Of a stretch of 64,000 nucleotides of DNA, positions 13,182 to 28,311 are shown one piece after another. This stretch comes from Halocafeteria seosinensis (taxonomy: Eukaryota; Sar; Bigyra; Bicosoecida). A program made the position numbers and the translations under genes. Within the stretch, counting starts at the first letter, position 1. The number at the start of each line of letters is the position of its first letter. The notes beneath the pieces are model-generated. The model had not been told where the DNA came from and did no database searches. It saw only the letters and a list, made by a program, of their open reading frames with translations. The stretch is taken from positions 25,602 to 89,601 of the forward strand of contig LVLI01000242.1 in the NCBI GenBank assembly GCA_001687465.1, in the 5' to 3' direction.

Positions 13182-16100
13182 ATGAATAAGGGTTGCCGCC
13201 ATTATGGTCTCTATCTCTGGAAAAACTCAATGTATGTTGGTGTCGTCCAAAGCTTGGAACGCTTAGTTGACGCCCACCCACTGTTTGACCGCAGTCAAAA
13301 GAAGCGGAATCTCGGGAGTACGTGTTGCGAGATTCTCGCGCCGATATTAGTTGTCGGCTTTTTGGTGGCTTTGAACAAAAATAAAGAAGTCTCAGAGGAC
13401 ACGTTTGAATGTGGGCTACAAGCTACGCATGGAGGTAAGTATCGCTATGGTGCTATTAGCCAGCGGAGTTTGCGTATTCACTTCTCGTGTTCATGCAGCC
13501 AAGTATGACTTTGCCTACCTACCTAGAGCCTTAAGTTACACAAATCAAGTATTCGGGGTCGTTGGAAAAGACAATCATCGGGAAGAATTTATCAAATGGC
13601 TTAAAACCCATTACCCTGGGTTAAACAGGACTGCTGCTGAACAATTTAATTGCACGCATTTTCTGTTCCCCAAGAGCCCCCAGGATGAGCCGTTCGTACC
13701 GCCATGGGATGAAAAAACAAACCTTCAAGAGGTAAGGCTGTCACTTCAAGCAACAGTGGTCGCGAATCTCTCAACATCAGTGTATTTTCTTGTTTCCACT
13801 CGCAGTTCGATACAGAGGCCAAGTTAGAGGAATACGTCAAGGACTCCGACTATGGACGGAAATCACAAAAGCCGGCGTTGTTCGCCGCTGTCGTGTTTCA
13901 TCAGTTCGGCGACCAGGACGGAAATTGGTCCTATAAGATTCGAATGAATATGACGGATACACCCGACACTCATAGCTTTACTGATGACTTAAGGCGAGAC
14001 CTTAATGTACAGCCGCAAAGGCAGTATATGTCTCCGGACCCGTGGGATAGCTACTCTAATCAGAAGAATGCTTTGAAAATATCCATGCCTGGTTTTGCGC
14101 AAATTCAAATGGCCGTAAATAAATTTATCATCAATGATACCCAGGAAAAGCTTCCATGCATGAAGGATGGGAGTATCGATCCGGGCTCGAGTCAATACAA
14201 TGAAATATTGAACTTCGCTTGGGCTTGGGAATGCTCTCGGTTATTGCATAGGCTTATTTATGACCCTTTTGGTGACCAACTGCTGCACTCCGCGTGTCAT
14301 GATGTGTCGCATGGATTACTCAAGGCAACCGCATACACACCGCAAACAATAGGCATCGCCCCGTTCCCCATATCGAAGTTCAATGAGAATCGTGTCTATC
14401 AGTACACTGAAAACACCTTCGCGATTCTCTTCGTCATTTCGTTTCTTTTTCCCTCATTCAAACTGATTCGATCCATTGTGGATGAAAAAGAAACAAAAAT
14501 CCGAGAAGGGATGAAAATGATGGTAAGTGATTCTCCCTTTTATCCCTTGCAGCAGATTTGTATCACACTCCGACGTCCCTTGATTTGCAGGGTATGAGTG
14601 CATTTTCTCTCTTCTCCGCGTGGTTCACTACTTATCTGATAATATTTGCAATAATCGCAATATTAATTTGTGCGTTGACGTCCTGGGGCGTTTTCGGACA
14701 TACGAACGGAGCAATACTTTTCCTTTTCTTCTGGCTGTTCGGCGCCGCATCGACTGCATTGTGTTTCCTCATAAGGTACGGAATTCCACACGTTCTCAAT
14801 GCGGCATCCGGCGGGCTTACCTTGGATTTGAACGTGCAGTGTCTTTTTCTCGCGGGCTAAAGTAGCTTCGGTAGTCGGTAGCGTACTGTTTATCGCGACG
14901 TTTTTTCCATATTATGCGGTTAACGGAAAGCTGATGGCATTCTCATCCAAGAGCTGGGCATCCCTCCTTGCTCCTGTCGCCTTTGGGTTAAATTTAGATG
15001 TTTTAGCCACTACTGAGAGCAACGGAGTCGGCATCACTGGTGATAATCTGTACCGCAAGTACAATAATTATACGTTTGGTCACGGGATGGGGATGCTTGT
15101 TCTCGACTTCCTCCTGTATACGGTTTTGGGATGGTATTTGGATCAGGTTGTCCCCTCAGAATTCGGCATCAAGCGTCCTTGGTATTTTATATTTACTCCC
15201 GATTATTGGTACGGCAGATCGCATACGGTAACAACAGATTCTGACATGCGAACATGCAAAGATGTGCTTCTCTGCCGCTCACGGGAAGTGACAACGGCGA
15301 AAGAGCGCCTTTTGAGCGGAAGTGATATCCTTACAGAGGACGGAGATGAGGATATTGACGGGTCCATGTTCGAACCCGTGGGCCAACACCTTAAAGCAAT
15401 TGAGGATGCGGGTAAAGTGGTGCGGGTCAAGAATCTAAGGAAACAATTTCCTACCCCGGATGGAACAAAAGTTGCTGTAGAGAATCTAGACTTAACAATG
15501 TACGAGGGTCAGATATTTGCTTTACTTGGACATAATGGCGCCGGAAAGAGCACTGCGATTAGTATGTTGTCTGGCTTGATCGCCCCCTCGTCTGGTGGAG
15601 CTACCATTTACGGCTATTCTATTGAGTCTGACCTGTCCGAGATACGCAAGCAAATGGGGATATGTCCGCAACATGATGTACTTTGGCCAGACGTTACAGT
15701 TAAGGAGCACCTTCAATATTTTGCCGGTATCAAAGGGGTTGCTCCGAAAGAAGTTGAAAAAACGGTGAATGATACTATATCAGAGGTCGGATTACGGGAA
15801 AAAGTCAATACCGTTTCGGCTGAACTCTCAGGAGGACAGAAACGTAAACTATCGGTGGGCATCGCCTTGATTGGTGGCTCGAAAGTAGTTTTCCTAGATG
15901 AACCTACTTCGGGGATGGATCCTTACTCCAGGCGTTCGACGTGGAACATTCTTCAGAATGCTCGGCAGGGCCGCATAATGATCCTGACTACCCATTTCAT
16001 GGACGAGGCGGATCTGTTAGGAGATCGGATAGCCATCATGGCCGACGGCCTGGTACAGTGCTGTGGTAGTAGCATGTTTTTAAAGCAGCAATACGGTGTG

Positions 16101-19100
16101 GGATATAATTTAACCTTGGTCAAGGATGTTGGGTGCAATCCGGCGATGGTGAAAAAGACCATTGCTAAATACATTGATCACAACGAGTTTGAAGTGTTAT
16201 CGGATGTAGGCACCGAAATAGCCTTCCAGCTACCAATGGGCGCTTCGGCAAAGTTTCCTTCAATGCTAAAGGAATTTGAAGATAATCGTCGTGAATTGAA
16301 GATCTACAATTTTGGTATCGGTGTTACAACTCTTGAAGAAGTATTTTTACGAGTGGCGGAGCAAGGTGCTGCGAAGGCCGCCACAAAAAGAGACCAAGAG
16401 GACGATAAGGTTCCGGATGATAATGGCAGCGTCAATGGCGTTGCAAATGTGCTTACTTCGCTTGGGAAAAGTCTTGGGAATCTAACTAAAGAAAGGACCA
16501 GTGGGAGTTCTGGAAGTGTCTCAGTGAAAATGCAAGACCTTTCGGGAAACCGTTCTGCCCGTGGTTCCAGTTTTGGCGGAGACGAATGGGTAGATACTTA
16601 TAAACGACCTGAGGAAGGTTTCGATCAGTCGATGTTTTTTACCCATTTCAAAACACTGTTTAGGAAGCGTTGGAATGTCGCTAAGCGCGATAAGCGTGCT
16701 TTGGTGTTTCAACTTTTTATTCCCGTCCTCGCTTTGCTGGCCGGTCTGCTTCTGCTGAAACTGAATCCCGCTCACAACCCACCCGAAATACTACTTTCTC
16801 CAACGAAGTTTAATCCGGATATTCCCAGGGGGGACTCTGGGGACTCCTCCACTTTCCAGGTCTTCCTTCGCGGAGAAGCAACTCGTGGAAGTAAGAAGCC
16901 GTCCCGAAAGGGGGCATTCAATCTCATGGCCGCCAACAACACGAAACCTGTGTGTAACCTGAAAAGGTGGCTGAATCAAACCCAAGAGGGAAGCCTTGAC
17001 ATCGTAACCAATTTAACTAAATATGCTGGAAGAAATTATGTGAAGGACTTCTCCGCAGATTTTAACAAAATTAACAAAAGTGGTGACTCGAGAGAATTGT
17101 TTAACGATGTTGATGGAAACTCCAAGTCAAGCATGTCGAGCGCCTTGGCTTGTTTTGTTCCTCGAGAAAATTTCGGGAGTACGCCTTCGACATTGAGCTT
17201 ACTAATCACTCCTGAAAGTGATCCGCTGACACTGCTCAATGAATCTTTCAAGTTATCACACTACTTACTGGATCAAGTCGGAACTAGTGCTGCTTCCCGG
17301 TACGGCGCATTCCTAGTCCCTGAATGGAGTAAGGTGAACGCACATAAGTTCAGCGAGAACACGACGGCAGTGATACTAGTAAACAGCACAGCTCTGCATG
17401 GTATTCCCACATTTTTGAATGTCTTCAGCTCGTTGCTCTTCAGGCAGCTGTACCAGGATGACAGCCGGAACATCACAATTTTCAACTCCCCTTTTCCTTT
17501 TACCAACGCTCAACATGGGCAGATTAAATCAATCACGAGCTTTATTACAGTGCTGTTCATAGTGATTGCCTTTGCATTTATCCCGTCCTCGTTTGCGGTC
17601 TTCATTGTAAAAGAACGAGAAGTGAATGCGAAGCACCAGCAGCTGATTTCGGGCGTGTCGATCCCAGCGTATTGGGCGTCCACTTATGTTTGGGATATGG
17701 TTAACTATATCCCACCGTTAGTGGCTAGTATAATCTTGATTCTTGCCTTTGACGTGACGGAACTGATTGACGGTGGAGCCATTGGAGCTACCATACTTCT
17801 GTTTGTCTTTTACGGCCTGGCTGTGGCGGCGTTCACGTATTGCTTGTCGTATCTGTTCAAGAGCCACAGTACAGCTCAAACCGTTATACTTGTCGCGAAC
17901 TTAAGCTGTCTCGTGTTGCTATTGGCTAGCTTCATCATGCATCAGATACCCTCAACTTGTAAGGCGGATAGAGCCCTACGATTTGTGTATCGATTGATAC
18001 CAGGATACTCTTTGGGGAATGGCCTTCTGCGCCTATCGATTATGAAAGGTCTCATATATTCTGAAAACGACTGTGGCGAGCTATCACTCGAAGAACAGTT
18101 CTCTCAGAGCTTCCATCCTTTTTCAATGAGTGTTGCTGGATGGCCACTGCTTTATATGGCGCTTGAGGCGATCTTCTACTTCTTGTTGGCGGTAATGATT
18201 GATGTATTTTTGTCTTATCCTTCATTACGGCAAGTAGTAGAAAAGGACAAGGATGTAGCAGATAAGCTTATCGAGGAAGACGAAGACGTATTGGCCGAGG
18301 CGGAAAGAGTGCAGAAAGGCGACGCTGATGGCGAAAGCATTGTTGTGCGAAACCTTAGAAAAGTCTATGGTGGTAGGAAAGTGGCTATCCGGAATTTAAG
18401 TTTTGGGATACCGGAAGGCAACGTTTTCGGTTTTCTCGGTATCAATGGTGCTGGCAAAACAACCACCCTAAAGATATTGTCTGGGGACTTACTCCCGACG
18501 AAAGGCACTGCCCAGTTGGGGGGCAAAGATGTGCTCACGCAACAGATCGAATGCCGCCGGATGTTGGGATATTGTCCGCAGTTCGATGCTTTATTTGAAC
18601 TTCTGACAGTCCGGGAACACCTTGAGCTCTTTGCAAAGATTAAGGGCGTCCCCGATAATATGCTTGAATCTGTTGTGCAAGGCAAAATGCGGGAGATGGG
18701 TGTAAAGCAATTTGAGCATCGGTGCGCTGGTACTCTCTCTGGCGGTAACAAGCGCAAACTCTCTGTGGCGTTAGCAATGATCGGGGATCCCTCCATTGTC
18801 TTCTTGGATGAACCAAGCACTGGTATGGATCCGATGGCTCGGCGGTTTATGTGGGATGTCATTGAAAGAATTGCCACGAAAAATAAGAGATGCTCCATCA
18901 TTCTCACAACGCACTCCATGGAAGAATGTGAAGCACTTTGCACAAACGTTGGGATAATGGTTGGAGGGCGTCTTCGATGTCTCGGTTCTGTACAGCACTT
19001 GAAGAGTCGGTTCGGGAAAGGGTATTTGTTGGAGGCCAAACTCCGAAGTCCGAGTGATGAGTGGATACGAGATGTACACACGGAGGTCGAACGCTTTTGT

Positions 19101-19634
19101 GCTGGTGATGAAAACCCAGATGAAGAAAAACACCTGGCGATTACTGTCCGAAATTTGTCGGTCCTCTGTGAATTTCTAGGTGATAAAGACCGGCACAGGA
19201 TGATACACCCGGAAGGCTCTGGATGGTCACTAGCGACACAGCTCAATACCCAAGCGGCGTTAGATGTAGATGACTTTTGTGAGTGGTGGGCTGTTGAAAC
19301 TGTCGCTGCAAGGTTTAATGCCTTTGTTCTCGAAAATTTTGAAGGGGCCTATCTTGTGGAAAGGCACGGAGACTTGCTTCGGTACAAGCTGCCAGAGTTA
19401 TCGGTACCACTCTCGAAAATATTTGGAATGATTGAAGCAAAGAAGTCGAAACTCAACGTTGCAACCTATTCTTTGAGTCAAACCACACTGGAGCAAATAT
19501 TCAACATATTCGCTTCTCAGCAAGAGGAGGAAACAGGTGCTGTCCGTGGTATGGCTAGAGAACCTGAATCTAGTGGGAGTGCAGCTGGGGATAAGTCTCA
19601 AGATGCGAGCTCTTACAAGAAACTTGAAGATTGA
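13182..19634 (+). CDS. Full-length ABCA-subfamily ABC transporter
   Basis: Six exons (13182-13231, 13295-13434, 13499-13731, 13806-14522, 14591-14775, 14840-19634) join in frame to 2039 residues, the usual size of a full ABCA protein. The first membrane helix (EILAPILVVGFLVAL) is followed by a large extracytoplasmic loop with N-glycosylation sequons. A bundle of helices ends with SVFFSRAKVASVVG, an ABCA hallmark. NBD1 has GHNGAGKST (about residue 670), LSGGQKRKLS and VVFLDEPTSGMD; NBD2 has GINGAGKTT (about 1640), LSGGNKRKLS and IVFLDEPSTGMD. Both sites are intact, so ATP hydrolysis at both is expected. ABCA proteins move lipids or sterols across membranes. The start MNKGCRHYGLYLWKN fits the conserved cytosolic N-terminus. 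Nearly 80% of the CDS lies in one final exon, unlike the 5' part. It converges with the glycoprotein gene ending at 19871. Confidence 0.93.
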
Positions 19635-19870
19635 ACAATATAACTCTACTTCCTTCATCCCTGAAACAAAATATGACCTCGTGTCGTTTGTCTTAGGGTA
19701 GAAATGCTACATTATGTGGATACTCCTTGTGTATGTAATCTGATAAGGCACTCATTCAGCACAATCATACGGACAAGATACAATTGTCCATTATCCTTTC
19801 CAAGATACAGAAAAGAGTATACCTACAGAAGACGGAGGTGTGATACAGACAGTGCTTTCAAGTCCACTCA

Positions 19871-22800
19871 CTACTCGGCAAAACTGCGTACAGGATTGTC
19901 AACAGACCTTCGCTCTGTGTACGCGTTTGCGGCTTGTTGGGTGTTAGCTTCCCTCGACTGGATGGCTGAAGGCATCTCATTGGAAACGACCTCTTCATCG
20001 GCTGGTTTACCCCCCATTTTCTTCTTGACAAAGATACCCCCACCGATCAAAAGACCTAGCGCAGCAAGACCTCCAACGACACCGCCTGCGATTGCTCCGG
20101 CACTATCGCTAAGTGCGCTACTGCCACCACCACCTGTAGGACTAGGGGTGGGAGTGGGACAAATATCCTGTAAAGAGGGGGGTGTTGTAGCTGCAAGTAT
20201 TGAGCGAAACAAAAATGGTAAAAAAACCAGCTGGTGAACTAAAGAAGACGAAAAAGAGCATACCTCGCACTTGGTAATCACCTTGGTCAACACCAGGAAA
20301 ATCATTCCGATCAGGCAAGTTAGGGAAATGCTCGTGATCACAACCTTTAGTAAAGGTACCCACACCATTGTTCCAACCAATATAGTGGGGATTCAGCCAA
20401 AGGTACTGCTCTCCTTCAATACCATACGCAGAATCATATTCGAAAGTCATGCAATACCAGTTCTTGTACTGATCACTGCTCCCGCCGTTGCCTCCATCCG
20501 GATTTACTACATGCCTGCATGCAGAAAAAGTTCCATAGTGAAGTACCTAACTGGCTACCTGACGGAAGCGTCTTACTTCAGCTTGGCGCACCGACAGACT
20601 TGGTTTGCACTCTTATAGTTTCGACAGAATACGAACAAGTTATCTTGCTCGTTGGGGTTCATTGAGAGATCCAGGGTTGCCCGTGTTCCATCTTGCAAGA
20701 AGAAGAACCCCGTCCTGCAACAACGTTTCACACGACCTTCGTGATCCATGCATAGAGAAAGAGACACTCATCTTCAACACGTACTGGACTTCCCCAGGAA
20801 GTCGTTCACACATCTGATGTTTAACGTCAGACAAACCACCAGTATTATCGCAATTCGCTGCCAGTTTGGCTTGGCTACCCTCGTTGTTGATAATGAAACT
20901 CCTTTGTTTATCCGATATCCCGTATGTGGTGTGATAGTTGAACGTAATACATGTTGTGTCAGTTGTATCGGTGATGTTTCTGCAGATCATTATAACTATC
21001 AAATACTACTAGAAACACGAAGGGAGGAACGAATCTAGTACGTACTCTAATGACGCCATGTTACAGTGACCGTTTCCGGTGCAAAACTCGAAGTAGTCTT
21101 GGTGCTCGTCGTCTCGACCAGGATGACTACTCAAGTCTACCGACCCACATGTGCCGGATTGACCACCTCGGCTTACACCTTGCATAATCTGATTTTCTTG
21201 TCTGTCCAAGCCAAGTCAACAGTTTCATAATAGCAGTCCGATGACGGGGCGTTAGGTTCGTCTGATAAGACGTACCTTGTATCCTCAGGCATCACCGGGC
21301 ACACGCCTTCTGCAGCACAACAGTACATCCTTTAACACTTGTAAGTATGCAACAATATCAAACCGACGAGAAACAGGCTATACCTTCAAGAGCACTCCAA
21401 TGCCCTTCTCCAGGAAACGAATCACAGGAATCACCGCCGAATACCGCCCTTTCACCGAAGTCTTCAAGCCAAAGTGCTGTTGTAATGAGACCTCCTTCGA
21501 ATGGTGCTGCAAACTTTATACAGCTCCAGGTATCTCCGGAATGGATGTCGTGACCGAATCCCCTGCATAAACCATCAACCTAACGCTTCTAGTCATTGGT
21601 GAGTACTTGTATATGAGCTTCCTTACTTGATAATGGCTGTCTCGTCTTCGTAATGGGAGTCACGCGAGAAGGTGCAATTTCGATGTCTTCCTATTCCTCT
21701 ACATATGACGAATTGAGCGTCGCCAAAGTAGAAGCCTTCGGCGTGCTCATCTGTTACTAGAGGTGCAACTGTGAAGTTAAAGGATGTGCAGACATCGTTC
21801 GAGCCATGCCTATCCCAGAAACGCCATTGCTTTCTGCGTACACCGATATGGTACGATGATCGCACCACCTATTTACAACTTAAAGACAGCACTTCAGCAT
21901 ACCTTAAAGCGGGAGGAAGTGCATGACACATTTCCCCTGTGGCCAAGCACAAATAAAGCACCAATTGCCTTCGTACCTTTTAATCTACCAAACCCAACAA
22001 AAACAAGACGACCTTACCCTTAGTAACCATGCTTCGACGAAAATCTAGCACAGGTTTGGATAGACAATCTGACGATAATGCCGCATTGTTCCCATCAGCA
22101 TCTATCCACAGATGACGTTGTTCATCCTGATGCAGAGTCGTATTAAAGTTGATACAGTACCACCGCTCGTCATTTTCGCCGTGTCTGCAGTAGACAAAAC
22201 CAAACGAGCTCCATACATATGTATTAAAAAGAAAAAGAAGAGAGAGTGTCACAACTACAACGTACTGGCTCGACTGGATAGTCCAGATGACAGCATTCCC
22301 ATCACAAGAACGACCGGGAGAGTGAGTCGCGTTCAATGGACCGCCCTGACAATAGCCAAACTGGCTGTACCTGTCATCATTATATCCACCCGCCGCCGGA
22401 TCTTTTGAAAAATTAAAAGATTGACATGTTCCATCGAAATCCTTAAAACGGAGAGGCCGTCTGTGCAATTGATAAATTGCCAAGGAAGAACGAATACAGC
22501 GTGATAATGTCTACAGTTCTAAGCTACAACACGCGGACTTACTTCAAGGCATCTGGTAAACCAGTGCAGCGATCATCTGAGGCAGAACGACACGGCACAC
22601 GTCATTACAAACCGTTGGAACAGAGAAAAAGATTCTCGACCTACTTTCGAGAGAATAAAGCGAGGGAGCAGTCTCCGCACATTCTCCTTCAGATACAGAA
22701 GCTTTTTTCTCATCGTCATTCGAGTCGTCCTTCACGTACAATGCCATGGTTTCCTCGTCCCACTTAAACTCGATGCAGTAAGTGTCACTGCTTTCGCCCA

Positions 22801-24458
22801 CTTCCCTTATATCCCTGTGACCCATTTTACTAGCGTAAACAACGTTGGGTGATGCCTCTTGTTGTATACTAACGCTTGGAACGTACTTCACAGAGGCCGG
22901 CAAGCACTTTGCCAAAGTTGGCGCATACGTATCCTCTCTATCGCGGCAATACTGGAATTCTTCGCCTGGCGAGTTTGATGGCTGGGAAGTAAGATCGAAA
23001 GAATGGCAAATGTCGCCGTCGTCGCCACCCTTATTGAAATGTTTAATCTTGCTGCGTATCGCAGAAGAGGAAAAGTGAAAAACGAAAATCGCTTACTACA
23101 GAAAAAATAAAAAAAATCCATAAAACCACACTACTGTATGTCCTCGCTTAATAGCTTACCTAAACGATGGCAGTGACGGGCATTTCTTCCCCTCTGTACC
23201 ACAGTTCGCAACCGGGAATACGGCACGAACAATGTTGCTGCTTTCAGCTCGCATTGCTTACCAGTAGTATCACCTTTATTATCCGGCAAGGCCGATGATA
23301 CACATAAATCTCCAAGACCGTGTGTATCAACGGCGCGCACACCGGCCTTTGAATCACCACTGTTTATCCATAGTTCCCAAAATGGGTGTTCCTCGGTCGA
23401 TGGGGCGCGCAGCGCAACGCATGTCCAATCCTTGTTCCCATTTACTTGCGAGCTTATCTTCCTGCGAACAAAGCAAATCAGTGGCAACTTGTTGCAAAAC
23501 AGGTTCCGCCGTGCTCCACGTACTCTACCTCAACAGTGTCCTCCCAACAGTTCCGGTCACCCCATGCTCCTTGGCAAAAAAGCGGAAGGGTATCGGAGGG
23601 CTTCACCTTGTCGTCTCCAAAGTTGAACGTATAGCAGATCTTATCTTCTTCATCAAAACCGAAGCGGAAATTGTGATCCATGCGGAAATGCTTCGGCACC
23701 TCGCCGCACAAAGCATCTGGGCACAGCCAAATTCACACGAACATACACGCAACAACTCACAGAAAGCGACACTACTACGTACTCTCCATTTGTGATTGGT
23801 ACATTGACAAAGGGACGTCACCATCGCAATCGGACGCTCGCACAGCGTGCAGATCCTTTTCATTTTCATCAACCTTCATCCATACATACCGCGAGTCGCT
23901 CTCATCATGCAGTCTATATTGGATGCATCTCCAATTGCCACCCTCGTCGGTGTGGTGCCTGAGGTAACAGAAAAGAAGGAGAAACTTCAAGTCGTGTACG
24001 TTCACGAAACAGAGCACACTTTATACAATCCATACTGGATGGTTCCCCAAGTTTGGGTCAATGATCCATCAAGCGGTCTTTCCCAATAGTCAAACGTGCT
24101 GCTTTCATTAAACTTGAACGAGAAGCAGTCTGCTCTTCGCGGATCCTCGGTGTATTTCCGTATCTCATTGAATCTCCATGCTTTCCTGCATTCCAATCAA
24201 TGTGTATGCAGGATACTATTTTCACCAAAAACTAAGAAAAGCAGAGCCTTGATCCCATGCTATACCGGTAGGGAGCATAATCCTGGGGGAACAACACTCC
24301 TCGCTGTCCTGAATCCCCTCTTTTCCATCCATTTCCCCCACTTTAACAACGACCAGCACTTACTGGAATTTTGGAGGAAGTTTGGTGTCAGCAAGCGCAC
24401 TCGTTGAACCAAGGAATACGGCTGAAATAAGAGCTACAGATGCTCTCAAAGCTCCCAT
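19871..24458 (-). CDS. Type I surface glycoprotein made of repeated Cys/Phe exon modules
   Basis: Exon 1 (start 24458) encodes a clean signal peptide, MGALRASVALISAVFLGSTSALA. Exons 2-4 were followed in frame across phase-2, phase-2 and phase-1 introns (donors GTAAGT, GTGAAC, GTACGT). Further modules follow to the last exon (19871 to about 20200). That exon has a Pro/Thr/Ser spacer, one membrane helix (AGGVVGGLAALGLLIGGG), a KKK stop-transfer and a tail of about 55 residues. The lumenal part has about eleven modules of 60-90 residues with a shared core such as CYTFNF, CFSFKF, CQSFNF, CTSFNF, YCINFN, YCMTFE. Each is followed by Asp-rich and Trp/Tyr-rich strands and later cysteines. The core looks like a beta-sandwich repeat, but I cannot assign a family. 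Splice sites for the middle modules were not all fixed, so the exact protein is uncertain. An extracellular recognition or coat role is inferred. Confidence 0.7.
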
Positions 24459-25053
24459 TATCCTCGTTGGGCTTTGGGTCTCCCCTTTACGGCACCACAA
24501 CCCTGCTTTTTTCTCGCGTCTTTCAGCACCTGTGTGTGCTTAAGTGTCTTCTCCTTTACGCGAAACCAATCCGAGTGCTGTGGAAGCAAGTATACACTGA
24601 TGGCAAGCCCTTTAAGTCTCATTGTATCCAATCTCGCCCGTCCGGTGCGAAGGGGAGCTGTTCTGTCGCAACCCCCCTTCGGGTTCCCCTCAACGAAATG
24701 ACAAAAAAGGTATCCTACCGTACAATCTTTTCTTGGAGATAGAAGACTCCGGAAATCCATTCTTTGCCAATGGAATGCAAAAAACAGTTAAGAGCATATG
24801 CAAGTTCCAGGGGAAATGATGACGACGGGATCGAAAACCGTCAGTTTGGACGCTTGTGAATGGGTACAAAGGGAGGAAAAGAATCTCAGATTCTGTCGCA
24901 ACGTGCGAGCTCCGGCGCTACACACTCCATCTATACACACCTTGCATTGCTTCAACTTGCTTGCAATACCCATATCTCTCCGTATTGTCGACTTTTACGC
25001 TCCTCCCTCTCCTTCAATAGTTAGTTTCATGTGGGACGTCAGAAGCACATGAA
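24459..25053. other. Divergent promoter region between glycoprotein and SelT genes
   Basis: About 595 bases between two divergent starts. Open frames here lack features of real genes. No repeat or structural RNA was recognised. Confidence 0.4.
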
Positions 25054-25925
25054 ATGCGCTCTTCCACGGTACTGGCGTGGATTGCCATCGGATCCCTGGC
25101 GGGGACTTTATGGAGGGATTTGAGCTTTTCCAGCTCCTCTCCAGTAGATAAGCCACCCTCAGACCGTCCTGCAGGCACCGCAGAAGCTCAGAATACCCCC
25201 GCGCCTCGTGTGGAAGTGAACGATGTCGAGGATCCCTTTGCTGAAGAGGATGACTTTGAGCCGAGGGAACTAAGTTCAAGCAGACTTTTGCGTTATGTCT
25301 ATTGCACAGCCTGATCATACCAGGGGGAGTTTGCGAGACAGCAAAAGTACTTCTCGCATACCTTCCCCGAACTAGATGTGGTCGGAGAGAACTACCCTGC
25401 GGCCCTATGGAAACGAGTAGGTCCATCCATCTCCCCTTGGTCTGACTAACTTCATTTATGATGTTTGCTCCCTTACAGGCTCTTGCAACCCTGATCATGA
25501 CCATTCAATACGCTCTATTAGCACTAGGATTCTTTCGAGAAAAGGTTTGTTTGTGCCTGTTTCCAGCGTTGTAGCTATCGTTCACACTGTTGCGGTTTTT
25601 ACTTGCAGATCGAGCAACGTATCGGGTGGACACTTCCTGCAAGACTCAGAGAACTAGTAGAGAGCAAACTGTATTTGATCGCCAGTTTCCTTATTTTAGG
25701 CCAACTCAGCAGTCAGCTCACGGCCACGGGTGCGTTTGAAGTGTACCTGGGGGATGACCTTCTCTTCTCCAAACTAGAAACGGGTCGTCCGCCTACCATT
25801 AATGTACGTAGGAGGCTCCTTAGTCTCTAGGAATTACTACGGGCAACCGTGCTGTGGTGCCTGTAAAAATGCAGGAAATTTATACTCCTTTAGTCGAGGT
25901 TTATGGGTTCGAGCCTTTGGATTAG
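25054..25925 (+). CDS. SELENOT: Selenoprotein T, with TGA-encoded selenocysteine
   Basis: Four exons (25054-25416, 25479-25544, 25609-25803, 25875-25925) give 224 residues if the TGA at 25312-25314 is read as selenocysteine (residue 87). The frame continues without a break through this TGA into QKYFSHTFPELDVVGENYP, a SelT block, so it is not the end of the gene. The redox motif reads Cys-Thr-Ala-Sec (CxxU) within RYVYCTAU. Later diagnostic segments are two hydrophobic stretches (LATLIMTIQYALLALGFF and LYLIASFLILGQL) and TGAFEVYLGDDLLFSKLETGRPP, close to the SelT C-terminal signature TGAFEI..ND..WSKLE.G..P. The N-terminus has a signal or anchor helix. SelT is an ER thioredoxin-like oxidoreductase. 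A shorter intron at 25804 (27 bases, LLRATVLWCL end) is possible, but the 71-base intron fits local intron size. Standard gene callers would truncate this gene at the TGA. Confidence 0.88.
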
Positions 25926-25989
25926 CTACCCACGGTTATGAAAGTAATGTCAACAGCGTGCGGATCTTTCCGGAAGTAGTAAGGACAGT

Positions 25990-26110
25990 CTATTCTACTG
26001 GGCTAATGACGACTGTGGTTCGTCTGAAACAGCGTAGAAACGCGGATTCGACGAACTTGTGTAAAGCACTATCAAGTGACCACCGCAGTCCGAGACGCGC
26101 AGAGGAATAG
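25990..26110 (+). promoter_or_regulatory. Candidate SECIS element in the SelT 3' UTR
   Basis: It lies 64 bases after the SelT stop. The base helix pairs 25990-26003 with 26097-26110 (CTATTCTACTGGGC with GCGCAGAGGAATAG, 12 of 14 paired). An internal loop then holds ATGA at 26006-26009 opposite CGAG at 26091-26094, as in the SECIS non-Watson-Crick core. A second helix pairs GACTGTGGT (26011-26019) with ACCGCAGTC (26082-26090). The apical part has AAA at 26027-26029, plus hairpins GTTCGTC/GACGAAC and GCGT/ACGC. The apical region is longer than in textbook SECIS, so the exact fold is uncertain; GTTCGTC overlaps the upper end of helix 2, so both cannot be fully formed together. Confidence 0.5.
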
Positions 26111-26182
26111 GCGATTAATATACGCGGCGGTGTATTGTATAGCGACCATCCTTGTTACGATCTAACTAATTCTATCCATGTG

Positions 26183-28311
<2,129 letters not shown>

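Noticed and set aside
18365-19246. Long minus-strand frame inside the ABCA gene
   Set aside because: It is antisense to the second nucleotide-binding domain and is a codon-structure shadow.
25804-25830. A 27-base intron giving a different SelT end
   Set aside because: Local introns are 57-90 bases; the 71-base alternative uses a normal CAG acceptor.
25802-26110. Plus-strand open frame after SelT exon 3
   Set aside because: It reads through the last SelT intron and the 3' UTR in another frame and has no domain; the region is better explained as SelT exon 4 plus a SECIS candidate.
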